Below are positions 1 through 7,887 of a DNA stretch of 64,000 nucleotides, piece after piece. The notes beneath the pieces were generated by a model. It did no database searches. It was not told where the DNA came from and saw nothing but the letters and a program-made list of their open reading frames with translations. The DNA comes from Alkalihalobacillus sp. TS-13. GTDB lineage: Bacteria; Bacillota; Bacilli; Bacillales; Fictibacillaceae. Both the position numbers and the translations under genes were made by a program. The stretch covers positions 2,356,001 through 2,420,000 of the forward strand of contig NZ_JAHKSI010000001.1 in the NCBI RefSeq assembly GCF_019720915.1, given 5' to 3'. Within the stretch, counting starts at the first letter, position 1. Every line of letters begins with the position of its first letter.

Positions 1-218
1 AGTCAATGGGTATTTTGAAATATCAGTATATTCTTTTAGGAGACGTTGTTTTTGGGGAACGTGTATATGTATATCTTTTCGTTTTTATCAACATTTGACT
101 TTTTTCGACAACATGACGAACTGCGCTTATGAGCATGGTGATTCGATTGAAATTGATATGAGAAAGTTATTTTCATGATTCTGGGCGTAGTGGGTACCAT
201 AAAACGTGAGGTGATAAC

Positions 219-374
219 ATGAGCCGTGAAAGTCGTGTAATGTGGTTCGGTTCCATATTTGGAGGATTGATTTTTGTCTTGTTCAGTGCCATTGGGATCA
301 CTCAATTTTATCGAAATGTGGATCCAAATAAAGGCAAGGAGGATCAAGAATCAAAAGATACATCCAAAAAATAA
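219..374 (+). CDS. small single-pass membrane protein (51 aa), unknown function
   Basis: I do not recognise the family. An ATG is preceded by a GAGGTG ribosome binding site 5 nt upstream. The 51-residue product has a short charged N-terminus (MSRESR), one hydrophobic helix at about residues 8-30 (WFGSIFGGLIFVLFSAIGIT), and a very hydrophilic Lys/Glu/Asp/Ser tail from about residue 34. This suggests a membrane anchor with a charged soluble tail. A terminator hairpin follows directly and overlaps the 3' end of the convergent nfo gene. The good RBS and the terminator argue for a real gene. Function is unknown. Confidence 0.6.
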   Translation: MSRESRVMWFGSIFGGLIFVLFSAIGITQFYRNVDPNKGKEDQESKDTSKK

Positions 375-384
375 GGATGACTAA

Positions 385-416
385 AGGGAAAGGCAAAACT
401 ACTTTCCCATTTTTTG
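385..416 (+). terminator. rho-independent terminator after the 51-aa gene
   Basis: GGGAAAG (386-392) pairs with CTTTCCC (402-408), followed by ATTTTTTG. It ends the small plus-strand gene and overlaps the stop codon of nfo on the other strand. Confidence 0.6.
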
Positions 417-1235
417 TTTCAGCATTTTGATTTCTTCTTCATGGGATATGCCTGAATCAGAAGGAGTTTCTAGAATATATGGAACCTCCGATAGGTAACG
501 CGTTTCAAATAAGTGTTCGAAATATCTTTCTTCAATATAACCTCCTTTTAAAATATTTGCATGCCGATCTTTACCTGAACTTAATGGATATTTGGAATTA
601 TTCAAATGAACGACCTCGAGATCTTGTAAATAGCCCAGTTCCATAGCCTTTTCCCAAAGCTCCTCATTGTTTTCCCCGCTCCAAAGACCGCTTGAAAAAG
701 CGTGGCACGTATCGAAACAAAACCCGATCTTTTCTGGAAAACTCGTGAGTTTTTTTACTTGAACAAGCTCCTCGAATGTTGTACCCATCGCACCGGGTAT
801 TCCCGCATTATTTTCAAGCAGGATTTTACATTCTCCATCCCACTGTTCAAGGATTGTGTTCAGCATATCGATCATCAAATGGTAACTAACAAGTGGATCT
901 GTTTCACTGATTCGGCTGCCAAAATGAACGACAACTCCAATAGACCCGCACGAATTTGCAATTTCTAAATCATTCAATACCGAATCGATGACATGTTCTT
1001 TTTTTTCAGATGGAGGGGTTAAGCTAGTTGGATATGGAGTATGCGCCACAGATTCTAGGGAATGTTCCTGACAAAATGCCTTACAACGTTTTGCATCTTC
1101 CCGATCAAATTCCTTTACGGATAAGCTTCTAGGGTTTTTAGGGAAATATTGTAAGGCCTGCGCGCCGATTTTCAAGGCATGTTTTGCGGCACCCATATAG
1201 CCCTCTCTAATACTCACATGGCAGCCAAGTTTCAT
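399..1235 (-). CDS. nfo: endonuclease IV (AP endonuclease family 2)
   Basis: Deoxyribonuclease IV cuts the phosphodiester bond 5' of abasic sites in base-excision repair. In sporeformers this family protects spore DNA. The 278-residue TIM-barrel protein keeps all nine metal ligands in family order: H65 (AHTPYP), H104 (VVHFGS), E141 (LLENNAG), D175 and H178 (CFDTCH), H210 (VVHLNN), D223 and H225 (KDRHAN), and E256 (ILETPS). The family signature GFCFDTCHAFSSG is intact. It is slightly shorter than the approximately 297-residue B. subtilis YqfS. The ATG follows a GGAGGAAGCT ribosome binding site. It lies 40 bp downstream of the VTT membrane protein gene on the same strand, so the two may be co-transcribed. 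Identification is secure. Confidence 0.95.
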   Translation of the reverse strand: MKLGCHVSIREGYMGAAKHALKIGAQALQYFPKNPRSLSVKEFDREDAKRCKAFCQEHSLESVAHTPYPTSLTPPSEKKEHVIDSVLNDLEIANSCGSIGVVVHFGSRISETDPLVSYHLMIDMLNTILEQWDGECKILLENNAGIPGAMGTTFEELVQVKKLTSFPEKIGFCFDTCHAFSSGLWSGENNEELWEKAMELGYLQDLEVVHLNNSKYPLSSGKDRHANILKGGYIEERYFEHLFETRYLSEVPYILETPSDSGISHEEEIKMLKQKMGK

Positions 1236-1275
1236 AGCTTCCTCCAGCTCCTTTGTGGAATTGATGATTCAGGTC

Positions 1276-1908
1276 TCAAACCAGCCTTCTTTTTGTTTTA
1301 TTTCTTACCCAAACCCGGTAAATTAGAAAAACGATAAACAGAAAAAGGACATAAGCGCTCAATCCAGCAACTGTGTACCTCCAGGAGGAGAAAATGTGAT
1401 CTCCACCATACGCAAAAATGAACATAGGAGGTAGTTTTCCGATTGCAGAAGCAGAAAGGTAAATCCAAAAAGAAATTTTCGTCAAACCTGAATAGATATT
1501 CACAACCGGCGGTGGAATGACCGGAACTAACCTTGAAAAAAGAATTGCGATGAAAGCATTCTTTTCAATCATATAATTGAATCTATGTATGCCTCTGAAT
1601 TGCTTGATGTAATTCCCAAAAAATCCAGCGAACATGTGCCTGGCTAGCAAAAAGTAAATGATTGATGCTGTTACTCCTCCCCACCAGTTGATCAAAAGCC
1701 CGGTAAACGTACCGTATTTCACTCCCATTAAGCCGGCGAATACCGTGAACGGCACGACGGGTACAGTGGCAATAAAAGCAGAAAGCAAAAACATGTATGG
1801 CAAATCGGTCAGGTCACTATCCTGAATCCATTCCCATAAGAATTCTTTATTTAAATAAACGATTATAACCACGATCAGATAAACAACAAGGATCCACCAT
1901 TTTTTCAT
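1276..1908 (-). CDS. TVP38/TMEM64 (VTT domain) family membrane protein
   Basis: This 210-residue integral membrane protein of the VTT/DedA superfamily has about six hydrophobic segments. The conserved core runs from PFTVFAGLMGVKYGTFTG (about residues 53-70) to FSRLVPVIPPPVVNIYSGLTKI (about 124-145), which has the family's re-entrant-loop proline cluster. It resembles B. subtilis YqeD in size and layout. Relatives are linked to lipid scrambling or membrane homeostasis, but the substrate here cannot be inferred. The ATG has a GGAG site 8 nt upstream. It lies 40 bp upstream of nfo on the same strand. Confidence 0.85.
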   Translation of the reverse strand: MKKWWILVVYLIVVIIVYLNKEFLWEWIQDSDLTDLPYMFLLSAFIATVPVVPFTVFAGLMGVKYGTFTGLLINWWGGVTASIIYFLLARHMFAGFFGNYIKQFRGIHRFNYMIEKNAFIAILFSRLVPVIPPPVVNIYSGLTKISFWIYLSASAIGKLPPMFIFAYGGDHIFSSWRYTVAGLSAYVLFLFIVFLIYRVWVRNKTKRRLV

Positions 1909-2014
1909 AACAAAAACTCCAAGTCCTGATTTGATCTTTCTTTTTCCAATGCAGTTGATTCAGAATAGTTCAGGGTCCTGTCAGTCATCATAAGAACAAG
2001 GAGATGATCGACAA

Positions 2015-2233
2015 ATGCCAAGGAAAACTCAAGCACATCAAAATTCATCCACTCATGCTGATGGAAAAAGAGAAAGTATCATTAACGATTCTGCACGAAA
2101 AGGCGGCCAAATGGGGATTTATGTTGCCCCAGAAAATCAACAAGAACAAAATCCTTTCCACCTCTCACAATCACGGCCGAATGAAGACATGAAAGAGTTT
2201 GAAAAGTTGATGAGAGATGATGATATCAAATAA
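2015..2233 (+). CDS. small hydrophilic protein (72 aa), unknown
   Basis: I do not recognise the family. The ATG is 11 nt after AAGGAG (1998-2003). A competing ATG at 2004 in another frame overlaps this ribosome site and is rejected. The product is 72 residues, strongly hydrophilic, rich in Gln, Asn, Ser, Lys and Arg, and has no membrane segment. The centre (RKGGQMGIYVAPENQ) is the most conserved-looking part and the tail is charged (MKEFEKLMRDDDIK). Small basic/polar proteins like this are common among sporulation genes of Bacillaceae, but no spore-protein signature is visible. A hairpin terminator follows 19 bp downstream. Confidence 0.55.
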   Translation: MPRKTQAHQNSSTHADGKRESIINDSARKGGQMGIYVAPENQQEQNPFHLSQSRPNEDMKEFEKLMRDDDIK

Positions 2234-2251
2234 GAGTAACGCAAATATTGG

Positions 2252-2290
2252 AAAGGGTTGATCCAGCAACTATTGGGTCAACCCTTTGTC
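2252..2290. terminator. terminator between two convergent small genes
   Basis: AAAGGGTTGA (2252-2261) pairs perfectly with TCAACCCTTT (2278-2287) across a 16-nt loop. The stem sits between the convergent genes at 2015-2233 and 2293-2493 and probably serves both. The T-tracts on either side are weak. Confidence 0.5.
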
Positions 2291-2292
2291 TT

Positions 2293-2493
2293 TCAAGAAT
2301 TATTGTTAGATTGTGAAATTTCCTTTTCAGCAAAATACTCATTTGCGGATTCCAATTCCTTATGTTCATCAATAGAATCTCCCGGAAACCTCTCCTCCGA
2401 GTCCAAGGGGCGGTCAGACTCCAGTCCTGTACGAATACTTAGTTGACCACTGCTATTTTCATGATTTGAATTCTTTTCAGGATCCTTTTTCAA
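2293..2493 (-). CDS. small acidic hydrophilic protein (66 aa), unknown
   Basis: I do not recognise the family. The reading frame is open from a GTG at 2502, but that codon lies inside the ribosome site GAGGTG. The TTG at 2493, 6 nt after it, is the better start and gives 66 residues. The protein is very polar, rich in Glu, Asp, Ser and Asn, lacks hydrophobic stretches and is probably disordered. It ends in a run of Asn. It is convergent with the 72-residue gene. Confidence 0.45.
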   Translation of the reverse strand: MKKDPEKNSNHENSSGQLSIRTGLESDRPLDSEERFPGDSIDEHKELESANEYFAEKEISQSNNNS

Positions 2494-3038
2494 TTTACTC
2501 ACCTCATAATTAGCTTGTGTATTCCTTCAATATTAATTCTTGGTCTAATGATTGAAACGTTATTTTCAACCTTTTGTTTTCGTAAAGGAACTATTCATTT
2601 AATTTCACTCTTTGATCGTAACTTTTGATAAATTTAAAAAACAGGATATAACCACTTAAGATAATCAAGTACACAGGGATAGAATCCTCGAGTTTCCAAC
2701 CTTTATAGGTAAATACATGAACTTAACGACCAAGGTCATGAAAAAATCACCTGCTATCAAATCATTTCCCTTTAAATTACCCAAAGTTATTACTTTATAT
2801 AAAAGCTTGTTATACTTTTTGTTGATTTTTGCGAAATACACTCCCTTTCCGCGGGATAAAGAAAAGCGGTAGCGACACAGTTAGGCACGTAGCTCACTGG
2901 AAAACTGACGAGTAGGCTCGAACCAAACAAAGACTTGGTTCTGCGTAAATACCCTTAACCATCCAAAATTCATTCCAAATGAAAGAACACCATATTTTGT
3001 CGTTGATTGGACAAAAATGGTGCTTCTCCTAATGATAT
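2494..3038. other. gene-free stretch
   Basis: About 545 bp of AT-rich sequence without a credible reading frame. The only structure is the GC-rich repeat fragment at 2820-2947, annotated separately. The left part presumably holds the promoter of the 66-aa gene; no clear -35/-10 pair was identified. Confidence 0.5.
2820..2947 (+). repeat. repeat family A, copy 1 (left end and inner module)
   Basis: Starts with GTTGATTTTTGCGAAAT, then CACTCCCTTTCCGCGGG, GAAAAGCGGTAGCGAC and the inner block GAACCAAACAAAGACTTGGT. It matches the left ends of the copies at 9846 and 13578 and the reversed right end of the copy at 56121-56390, where the inner block also occurs. The right end is missing. Confidence 0.8.
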
Positions 3039-4340
3039 TTATTGAAACTTGTCTGCATCGAAGTTCTGGAAGACGTGTTTTTCATACATCGGGAATACAT
3101 CTTCACCTGTCAGATGATTGATGATGACTTTGTTCCGATGGACCGCTAATCCTAAGTTCGTCGAGCCTACACCATGTGAATGGGAAATTCCGCTATGGAC
3201 ATAGATTTGATTAGGGATCGAGAGACGAAGACGATAATCTGACTCGACTTTATATCTCCCCTGGTCATCCCATGAAATATAGGGTTTCAAACCATTGATG
3301 AAGGCTGGCACGTTCGGTCGATACCCCGTTCCGATAATGACGACTTCACTTTCAATTGTGAAATCTTTCCCCTGTTGCCATTGATGACATTGAAGCTCGT
3401 ACTTCCCGTCTTTTTCTTCTATTCCATTTACTTCAGTCAAGGCCTGGATGCCAACTTTCATTTTCCTTCGTGAAACGGTATTTTCATAAAGCAGATTATA
3501 GATATCTGTCACGGTATGTGAACTGATCCCCTTATACAATAAATCTTGTGAGCCGAAGATTTCATCCTTTTTCTCCTGAGGGAATTCATAGAAATAATTC
3601 ACGTAATCTGGAGAGAACTGCTCTACACTCAATTTCGATTCTTCCATCGTCAAAAAGCTTTGTGAGCGTGTAATCCAATTTAAACGATACTCATGTTCCA
3701 TGTGGTCTTTCAATAGCTCCCTGAATACTTCAGCAGCACTTTGTCCTGATCCGATGACAGTAATCGAATTCGCTTCTCTGCATCGATCCTGGCGACTGAG
3801 ATATTGGGCCGTGTGAAAAACATCCTGTTCTGGATACCCGCGAAAAGCCTTCGGAATCGCAGGGATACCACCTGTACCTAGAACAAGGTTTTTACTTTTA
3901 TAAACTGTTGTTTCTTCTGTATGTACATCCAATACAGTAACCAAATACAACTCTTCATTATCATCATAATCCAATTCAATAACTTTCTTTCCAAATCGGC
4001 AATTTTTCAATTCATTCGCAACCCATTGGCAATAATCGTTATATTCTCTTCTCGGGATGTCTAATCGTTGTAAAAAATAAAATGGATACAAGCGATTTTC
4101 TTTCGATAAATAATTCAAGAAGCTGTATCGGCTTGTCGGATCAGCTAAAGTCACAAGATCAGCCATGAACGGAACTTGAAGTCTCGTCCCCACAATCAAC
4201 ATTCCTGGATGCCAATCGAACTGCGGCTTTTGCTCGAAAAAAAGCGCATCAACTTCAGTTCGATCATCTATTAATGCTGCAAGGCTTAAGTTGAAAGGTC
4301 CTATCCCTACTCCTAATAAATCATATACATGGTCATTCAT
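3039..4340 (-). CDS. lysine/ornithine N-monooxygenase (SidA/IucD/PvdA family)
   Basis: FAD- and NADPH-dependent N-hydroxylase that hydroxylates the side-chain amine of lysine or ornithine, the first step of hydroxamate siderophore synthesis. The family motifs are present: GIGPFNLSLAAL near the N-terminus (FAD), the substrate region WHPGMLIVGTRLQVPFMADL, VIGSGQSAAEVF (NADPH), and the late GTGYRPNVP motif. The length of about 433 residues is normal. I chose the ATG at 4340, 8 nt after GAGGTGG; the frame is open from a GTG at 4352, which overlaps that ribosome site. No siderophore synthetase or exporter lies nearby, so this is an orphan copy. Lysine versus ornithine specificity cannot be decided from sequence. 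Confidence 0.85.
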   Translation of the reverse strand: MNDHVYDLLGVGIGPFNLSLAALIDDRTEVDALFFEQKPQFDWHPGMLIVGTRLQVPFMADLVTLADPTSRYSFLNYLSKENRLYPFYFLQRLDIPRREYNDYCQWVANELKNCRFGKKVIELDYDDNEELYLVTVLDVHTEETTVYKSKNLVLGTGGIPAIPKAFRGYPEQDVFHTAQYLSRQDRCREANSITVIGSGQSAAEVFRELLKDHMEHEYRLNWITRSQSFLTMEESKLSVEQFSPDYVNYFYEFPQEKKDEIFGSQDLLYKGISSHTVTDIYNLLYENTVSRRKMKVGIQALTEVNGIEEKDGKYELQCHQWQQGKDFTIESEVVIIGTGYRPNVPAFINGLKPYISWDDQGRYKVESDYRLRLSIPNQIYVHSGISHSHGVGSTNLGLAVHRNKVIINHLTGEDVFPMYEKHVFQNFDADKFQ

Positions 4341-4417
4341 CAGTACTACCACCTCTATTTAAAATCTTGTTCTATTATAAGGGAAAGCTATGTTAAATAA
4401 TACCGCTGATTTCTCAA

Positions 4418-4577
4418 TAAGTTTGATTGAAGCGAAAATTGCGACACTCCTGCGGGAAGGTCGATCCAGGCGAGACCCCGCAGTTTTTTAAAAGGATCTT
4501 CGACTAAAAGCCACCACATCCTGTACAAGTGAGGAGGCTTCCGGATCGCCTGCAGAGCAGAAGAAAGAATACACCAA
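4418..4577 (+). repeat. repeat family A, copy 2
   Basis: Begins AAGTTTGATTGAAGCGAAA, then GACACTCCTGCGGGAA and CCAGGCGAGACCCCGCAG. It continues into an inner module with GATCTTCGACTAAAAGCC, CATCCTGTACAAGTGAGG and AGGCTTCCGGATCG. The first part matches the copies at 41819, 56985 and (reversed) the right end of 9846-10186. The inner module matches the reversed middle of 9846-10186. Confidence 0.8.
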
Positions 4578-4664
4578 CCACCTTATAGCAGTGGTTTTAT
4601 TAAGTTGCGCCAAACATAGCGGTTCTAAACCAGATATCCATTCTAAAAATTCTTATCAACAAGA

Positions 4665-4701
4665 AAAACCCACGAAGAATTGAAGATTCTTCGTAGGTTT
4701 G
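4665..4701 (-). terminator. terminator of the pyrimidine/beta-alanine operon
   Basis: Read on the minus strand, CTACGAAGAAT pairs with ATTCTTCGTGG through a CTTCA loop and is followed by GTTTTTC. It lies about 220 bp past the stop of the aminotransferase gene, with a family B repeat in between. Confidence 0.6.
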
Positions 4702-4726
4702 CGTGACCATAATTTGTAGGCATTCT

Positions 4727-4912
4727 TAGCGGACATCAGAGACGCTATTTGTGTCGAAAAGAGGTATTTCAGAAATTTACCGGACACCAGGGCCGTTATT
4801 TGTAGAAAATGCAGCTGTTTTCTACTGAAAATCAGAGAATAAGGTCTCTGGTGTCCGGTAGTTTACAAAAACAGGGTTATTTTGCACAAATAAGATCTCC
4901 TGTGTCCGTTAA
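4727..4912. repeat. repeat family B, large palindrome
   Basis: Two copies of a unit like CCGGACACCAGGGCCGTTAT (4728-4754 and 4777-4803) are followed by two inverted copies (AAGGTCTCTGGTGTCCGG near 4841-4858 and AAGATCTCCTGTGTCC near 4892-4907). The whole stretch can fold on itself. A single related unit occurs at about 40312-40332. Confidence 0.7.
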
Positions 4913-4924
4913 CATCATGTCGAC

Positions 4925-6289
4925 TTATTTTGTCAGTTCATCCAATGCCTCTGTCAGTGTCTGGACGATGAAGTCCAAGTCACTTTCTTCAAGGTTCAAC
5001 GGTGGCGACAAACTCAATACGTTGTTGTAGCCAGCGACGGTCACACCGTTTTTCCCGATTAGCAGTTTATTCTTCTTACAAGTTGCCATTACCTCATTCA
5101 ACTTGCTCGTTTCCAGAGGTTCTTTCGTCGACTTATCCTTTACAAGCTCAATGCCGATCAAAAGACCTTTTCCACGTACATCCCCGACATACGGATTTTT
5201 TTGAAGTCGGGTCTGCAACTCATTCTTGAGGCGATCCCCTAATTCCTTTGAACGATCGAAGAGCTTTTCATCTTCCATGATTTCAAGGTTCTTCAGTGCC
5301 ACGGCGCAAGATGCAGGGCTTCCTCCGAACGTATTGACGTGACGGAAGAAATCATACTCTTCACTGCCTTTAAATTCTTCATAGATTTCTTTTTTCACTG
5401 CAGTAGCAGACAAAGGCAGATAGGCTGATGTAATACCTTTAGCCATCGTGACAATATCGGGCTTGACATCATAATTCTGGAATCCAAATGGTTTACCTGT
5501 CCTTCCGAAGCCGCAGATAACTTCATCAACAATCAATAACGCGCCATGCTTTTCACAAATTTCTTTGACGGCTTTCATATAGCCATCAGGAGGCATGAGT
5601 ATTCCTCCACCTGTGATGATCGGCTCCATGATCATTGCAGCGACCGTTTCGCTCAACTCCCAGGTCATTGCCCGGTCGACTTCCTGAACACAAGCGATGT
5701 CATGTGCATTCTCTACATCCGCATCTTTCATCCTGTATGTGTCGGGCGGGGATACATGTAGAAAGCCGGATGCTAAAGGTTCATATTTATACTTTCGTTG
5801 TGCTTGACCGGTTGCAGCAAGGGAACCCATCGTATTTCCATGGTAGGCGCGATAACGGGAAACGATTTTATAGCGATTATGATCACCTCGTTGTTGGTGA
5901 TACTGTCTTGCGATCTTGAATGCTGTTTCATTCGCTTCTGAACCACTATTGGAAAAGAAGATGACATAGTCACCGCCAAGCATCTCATTCAGCTTCTCGG
6001 CAAGTTTGATTGCAGGCTGATGGCTGTGAGTCAACGGGAAGTATGCCATTTCTTTCAGCTGTTCGTAAGCGGCTTCTGCAAGCTCTTCCCTGCCATATCC
6101 GACATTTACACACCACAATCCAGCCATAGCATCCAGGTATTTCTCATCATTGTGATCCGTTACCCATGCTCCCTTCGAACTTGATACAACCATCGTTGCA
6201 TTCGGATTATAAGGCTTCATCGAATGCCATACGTACTGGTCATCCTTCTTCAGAATATCCTGCGATTGATCAACTTGATGGACCATCAT
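4925..6289 (-). CDS. class III omega-aminotransferase, probable beta-alanine:pyruvate type
   Basis: PLP-dependent aminotransferase of the class III (omega-amino acid) family, 454 residues. Landmarks are SNSGSEANE (about 113-121, phosphate binding), IVDEVICGFGRTG (253-265, with D255 for the pyridine nitrogen) and the Schiff-base lysine K284 in TMAKGITSAYLP. It is the last gene of the pyrimidine cluster, 14 bp after the malonate-semialdehyde dehydrogenase. From that context I infer that it converts beta-alanine to malonate semialdehyde. Two adjacent ATG codons (6289 and 6286) follow AGGAGG. The second is better spaced, but the difference is one residue. The family also includes other omega-aminotransferases, so substrate specificity rests on the neighbours. 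Confidence 0.88.
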   Translation of the reverse strand: MMVHQVDQSQDILKKDDQYVWHSMKPYNPNATMVVSSSKGAWVTDHNDEKYLDAMAGLWCVNVGYGREELAEAAYEQLKEMAYFPLTHSHQPAIKLAEKLNEMLGGDYVIFFSNSGSEANETAFKIARQYHQQRGDHNRYKIVSRYRAYHGNTMGSLAATGQAQRKYKYEPLASGFLHVSPPDTYRMKDADVENAHDIACVQEVDRAMTWELSETVAAMIMEPIITGGGILMPPDGYMKAVKEICEKHGALLIVDEVICGFGRTGKPFGFQNYDVKPDIVTMAKGITSAYLPLSATAVKKEIYEEFKGSEEYDFFRHVNTFGGSPASCAVALKNLEIMEDEKLFDRSKELGDRLKNELQTRLQKNPYVGDVRGKGLLIGIELVKDKSTKEPLETSKLNEVMATCKKNKLLIGKNGVTVAGYNNVLSLSPPLNLEESDLDFIVQTLTEALDELTK

Positions 6290-6303
6290 TCTTCCTCCTT
6301 TTT

Positions 6304-7770
6304 TTAGTAGTCAAAGCGTGAAGTGATCATTTTTTTCCGAGTATAGAAGTTGATTCCGTCTTTACCGTTGACATGGAGATCACCGTAGAATGAATCTTTC
6401 CAACCGGAGAATGGGAAGAAAGCCATTGTGGCCGGTACTCCTACGTTAATCCCGAGCATACCTGCATCTGCTTCTTCCCTGAACTGGCGAACGGCTTGCG
6501 CGTTTTTCGTATATAGGGTCGCGCCATTTCCATAACGAGACTTTCTGATGTATTCCAATCCCTCATCCAAATTTTCCGCTCGAAGCAGACTCAAGACAGG
6601 CGCGAAGATCTCATCTTTCGCAATCGTCATGTCCGGAGTTACATGGTCAAAAATCGTCGCTCCTAAGAAGTTTCCACCGTCCATGTCTGACATTTCACGA
6701 CGGCCATCCCGAATCAAGTCAGCACCTTCTTCGATTCCTTTTTCAATATAACCGAGCACTTTTTCCCGGTGGGACTGCCGGATCACGGGTGTCAAAAGGA
6801 CCTCTTCATCCAGACCGTTACCAATTGTCAGTTCATCTGCTTTTTTACGAAGGGCTTCCACAAACTTATCATTATCTCCGACGACCACGACTGCACTGCA
6901 GGCCATACAGCGTTGTCCTGCACTTCCGAATGTTGAGCTGATGACGTTTTGTACCGCTTTATCCATATCTGCATCCGGCATTACGACATGGTGATTTTTC
7001 GCTCCAGATAATGCCTGCACACGTTTACCGTTTTGAGCAGCCTTTTCATATACATATTTCGCTACAGGCTGAGAACCAACGAATGAAATCGCTTTGACTT
7101 CAGGGTGCTCAAGAAGACCATTAACGACATCATGCGCACCATGGACAATATTGAAGACACCTTCAGGCAGCCCAGCTTCCGTCAATAGTTCTGCCAATCG
7201 GTTCGCTAATATCGGGGTACGCTCTGAAGGCTTCAGTACGAATGTATTTCCGCATACGATCGCTAACGGGAACATCCATAAAGGCACCATCATCGGAAAA
7301 TTGAACGGTGTGATTCCGCCGACAACGCCTAAAGGATAGCGGAGCATTTCGGAATCGATGTCCTCTGCGATGTTCGATAGCGTTTCACCCATCAGGTGGG
7401 TAGGAGCTCCTGCGGCAAACTCAATACATTCGATACCACGCTGGATTTCACCGTATGCTTCTTTATACGCTTTACCATTCTCTTGGACAACTAACTTAGC
7501 AAGCTCTTCATGATTTTCAGTTACGAGGTGATGGAATTTGTACATGACACGTGCGCGTTTTGGCACGGGTACATTTTTCCATGTTTGAAATGCAGTATGT
7601 GCAGCCTGGACCGCCTTATCCAAATCCTCTTTCGTTGAGATTGGAACGCGTGCCATGACTTCATTCGTCGCCGGGTTTGGCACCTCTAAATCTTCTGTGC
7701 TATTCGAGGCAACCCATTGTCCTTTGATATAGTTCTTCAACATTTTCGTATCGCTTTTTGTTACCGTCAT
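6304..7770 (-). CDS. mmsA: CoA-acylating (methyl)malonate-semialdehyde dehydrogenase
   Basis: Converts malonate semialdehyde (or methylmalonate semialdehyde) with NAD and CoA to acetyl-CoA (or propionyl-CoA) and CO2. The 488-residue aldehyde-dehydrogenase fold has the nucleotide-binding region [27 protein letters not shown], and the catalytic C288 in [11 protein letters not shown]. The usual general-base Glu of hydrolytic aldehyde dehydrogenases is Asn here ([10 protein letters not shown]). This is the hallmark of the CoA-dependent MmsA/IolA branch. It is preceded by AAAGGAGG, and an operator-like palindrome overlaps a promoter just upstream. It sits between the PucR regulator and the aminotransferase, which gives it the last step of uracil catabolism. 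The family is certain; the malonate role is inferred from context. Confidence 0.93.
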   Translation of the reverse strand: MTVTKSDTKMLKNYIKGQWVASNSTEDLEVPNPATNEVMARVPISTKEDLDKAVQAAHTAFQTWKNVPVPKRARVMYKFHHLVTENHEELAKLVVQENGKAYKEAYGEIQRGIECIEFAAGAPTHLMGETLSNIAEDIDSEMLRYPLGVVGGITPFNFPMMVPLWMFPLAIVCGNTFVLKPSERTPILANRLAELLTEAGLPEGVFNIVHGAHDVVNGLLEHPEVKAISFVGSQPVAKYVYEKAAQNGKRVQALSGAKNHHVVMPDADMDKAVQNVISSTFGSAGQRCMACSAVVVVGDNDKFVEALRKKADELTIGNGLDEEVLLTPVIRQSHREKVLGYIEKGIEEGADLIRDGRREMSDMDGGNFLGATIFDHVTPDMTIAKDEIFAPVLSLLRAENLDEGLEYIRKSRYGNGATLYTKNAQAVRQFREEADAGMLGINVGVPATMAFFPFSGWKDSFYGDLHVNGKDGINFYTRKKMITSRFDY

Positions 7771-7818
7771 CTTGAATGCGCCTCCTTTGTATTAGTCGAT
7801 CTCCTTACATTATCTATG

Positions 7819-7851
7819 ATTCTATATGGTGTTACATTAGACACAATGTAA
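7819..7851 (-). promoter_or_regulatory. promoter with overlapping palindromic operator upstream of mmsA
   Basis: On the minus strand TTGTGT (7846-7841), a 16-bp spacer and TAGAAT (7824-7819) form a sigma-A-like promoter. The perfect palindrome TTACATT-N6-AATGTAA (7832-7851) covers its -35 region. Similar palindromes lie upstream of pydC. The best guess is a binding site of the PucR protein encoded just upstream. Confidence 0.5.
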
Positions 7852-7887
7852 AAAAATCCTTCCTCCAAACCGTACACAATTGTACTG

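Larger units (their letters stand above)
4341..4924. other. gene-free stretch filled with repeats
   Basis: About 580 bp with no credible gene. It holds a family A repeat (4418-4577), a terminator hairpin (4665-4701) and a family B palindromic repeat (4727-4912), each listed separately. Confidence 0.7.

Noticed and set aside
36-347. 103-residue minus-strand frame opposite the 51-aa gene
   Set aside because: No ribosome site at its start and low-complexity translation. The plus-strand 51-aa frame has a good RBS and terminator.
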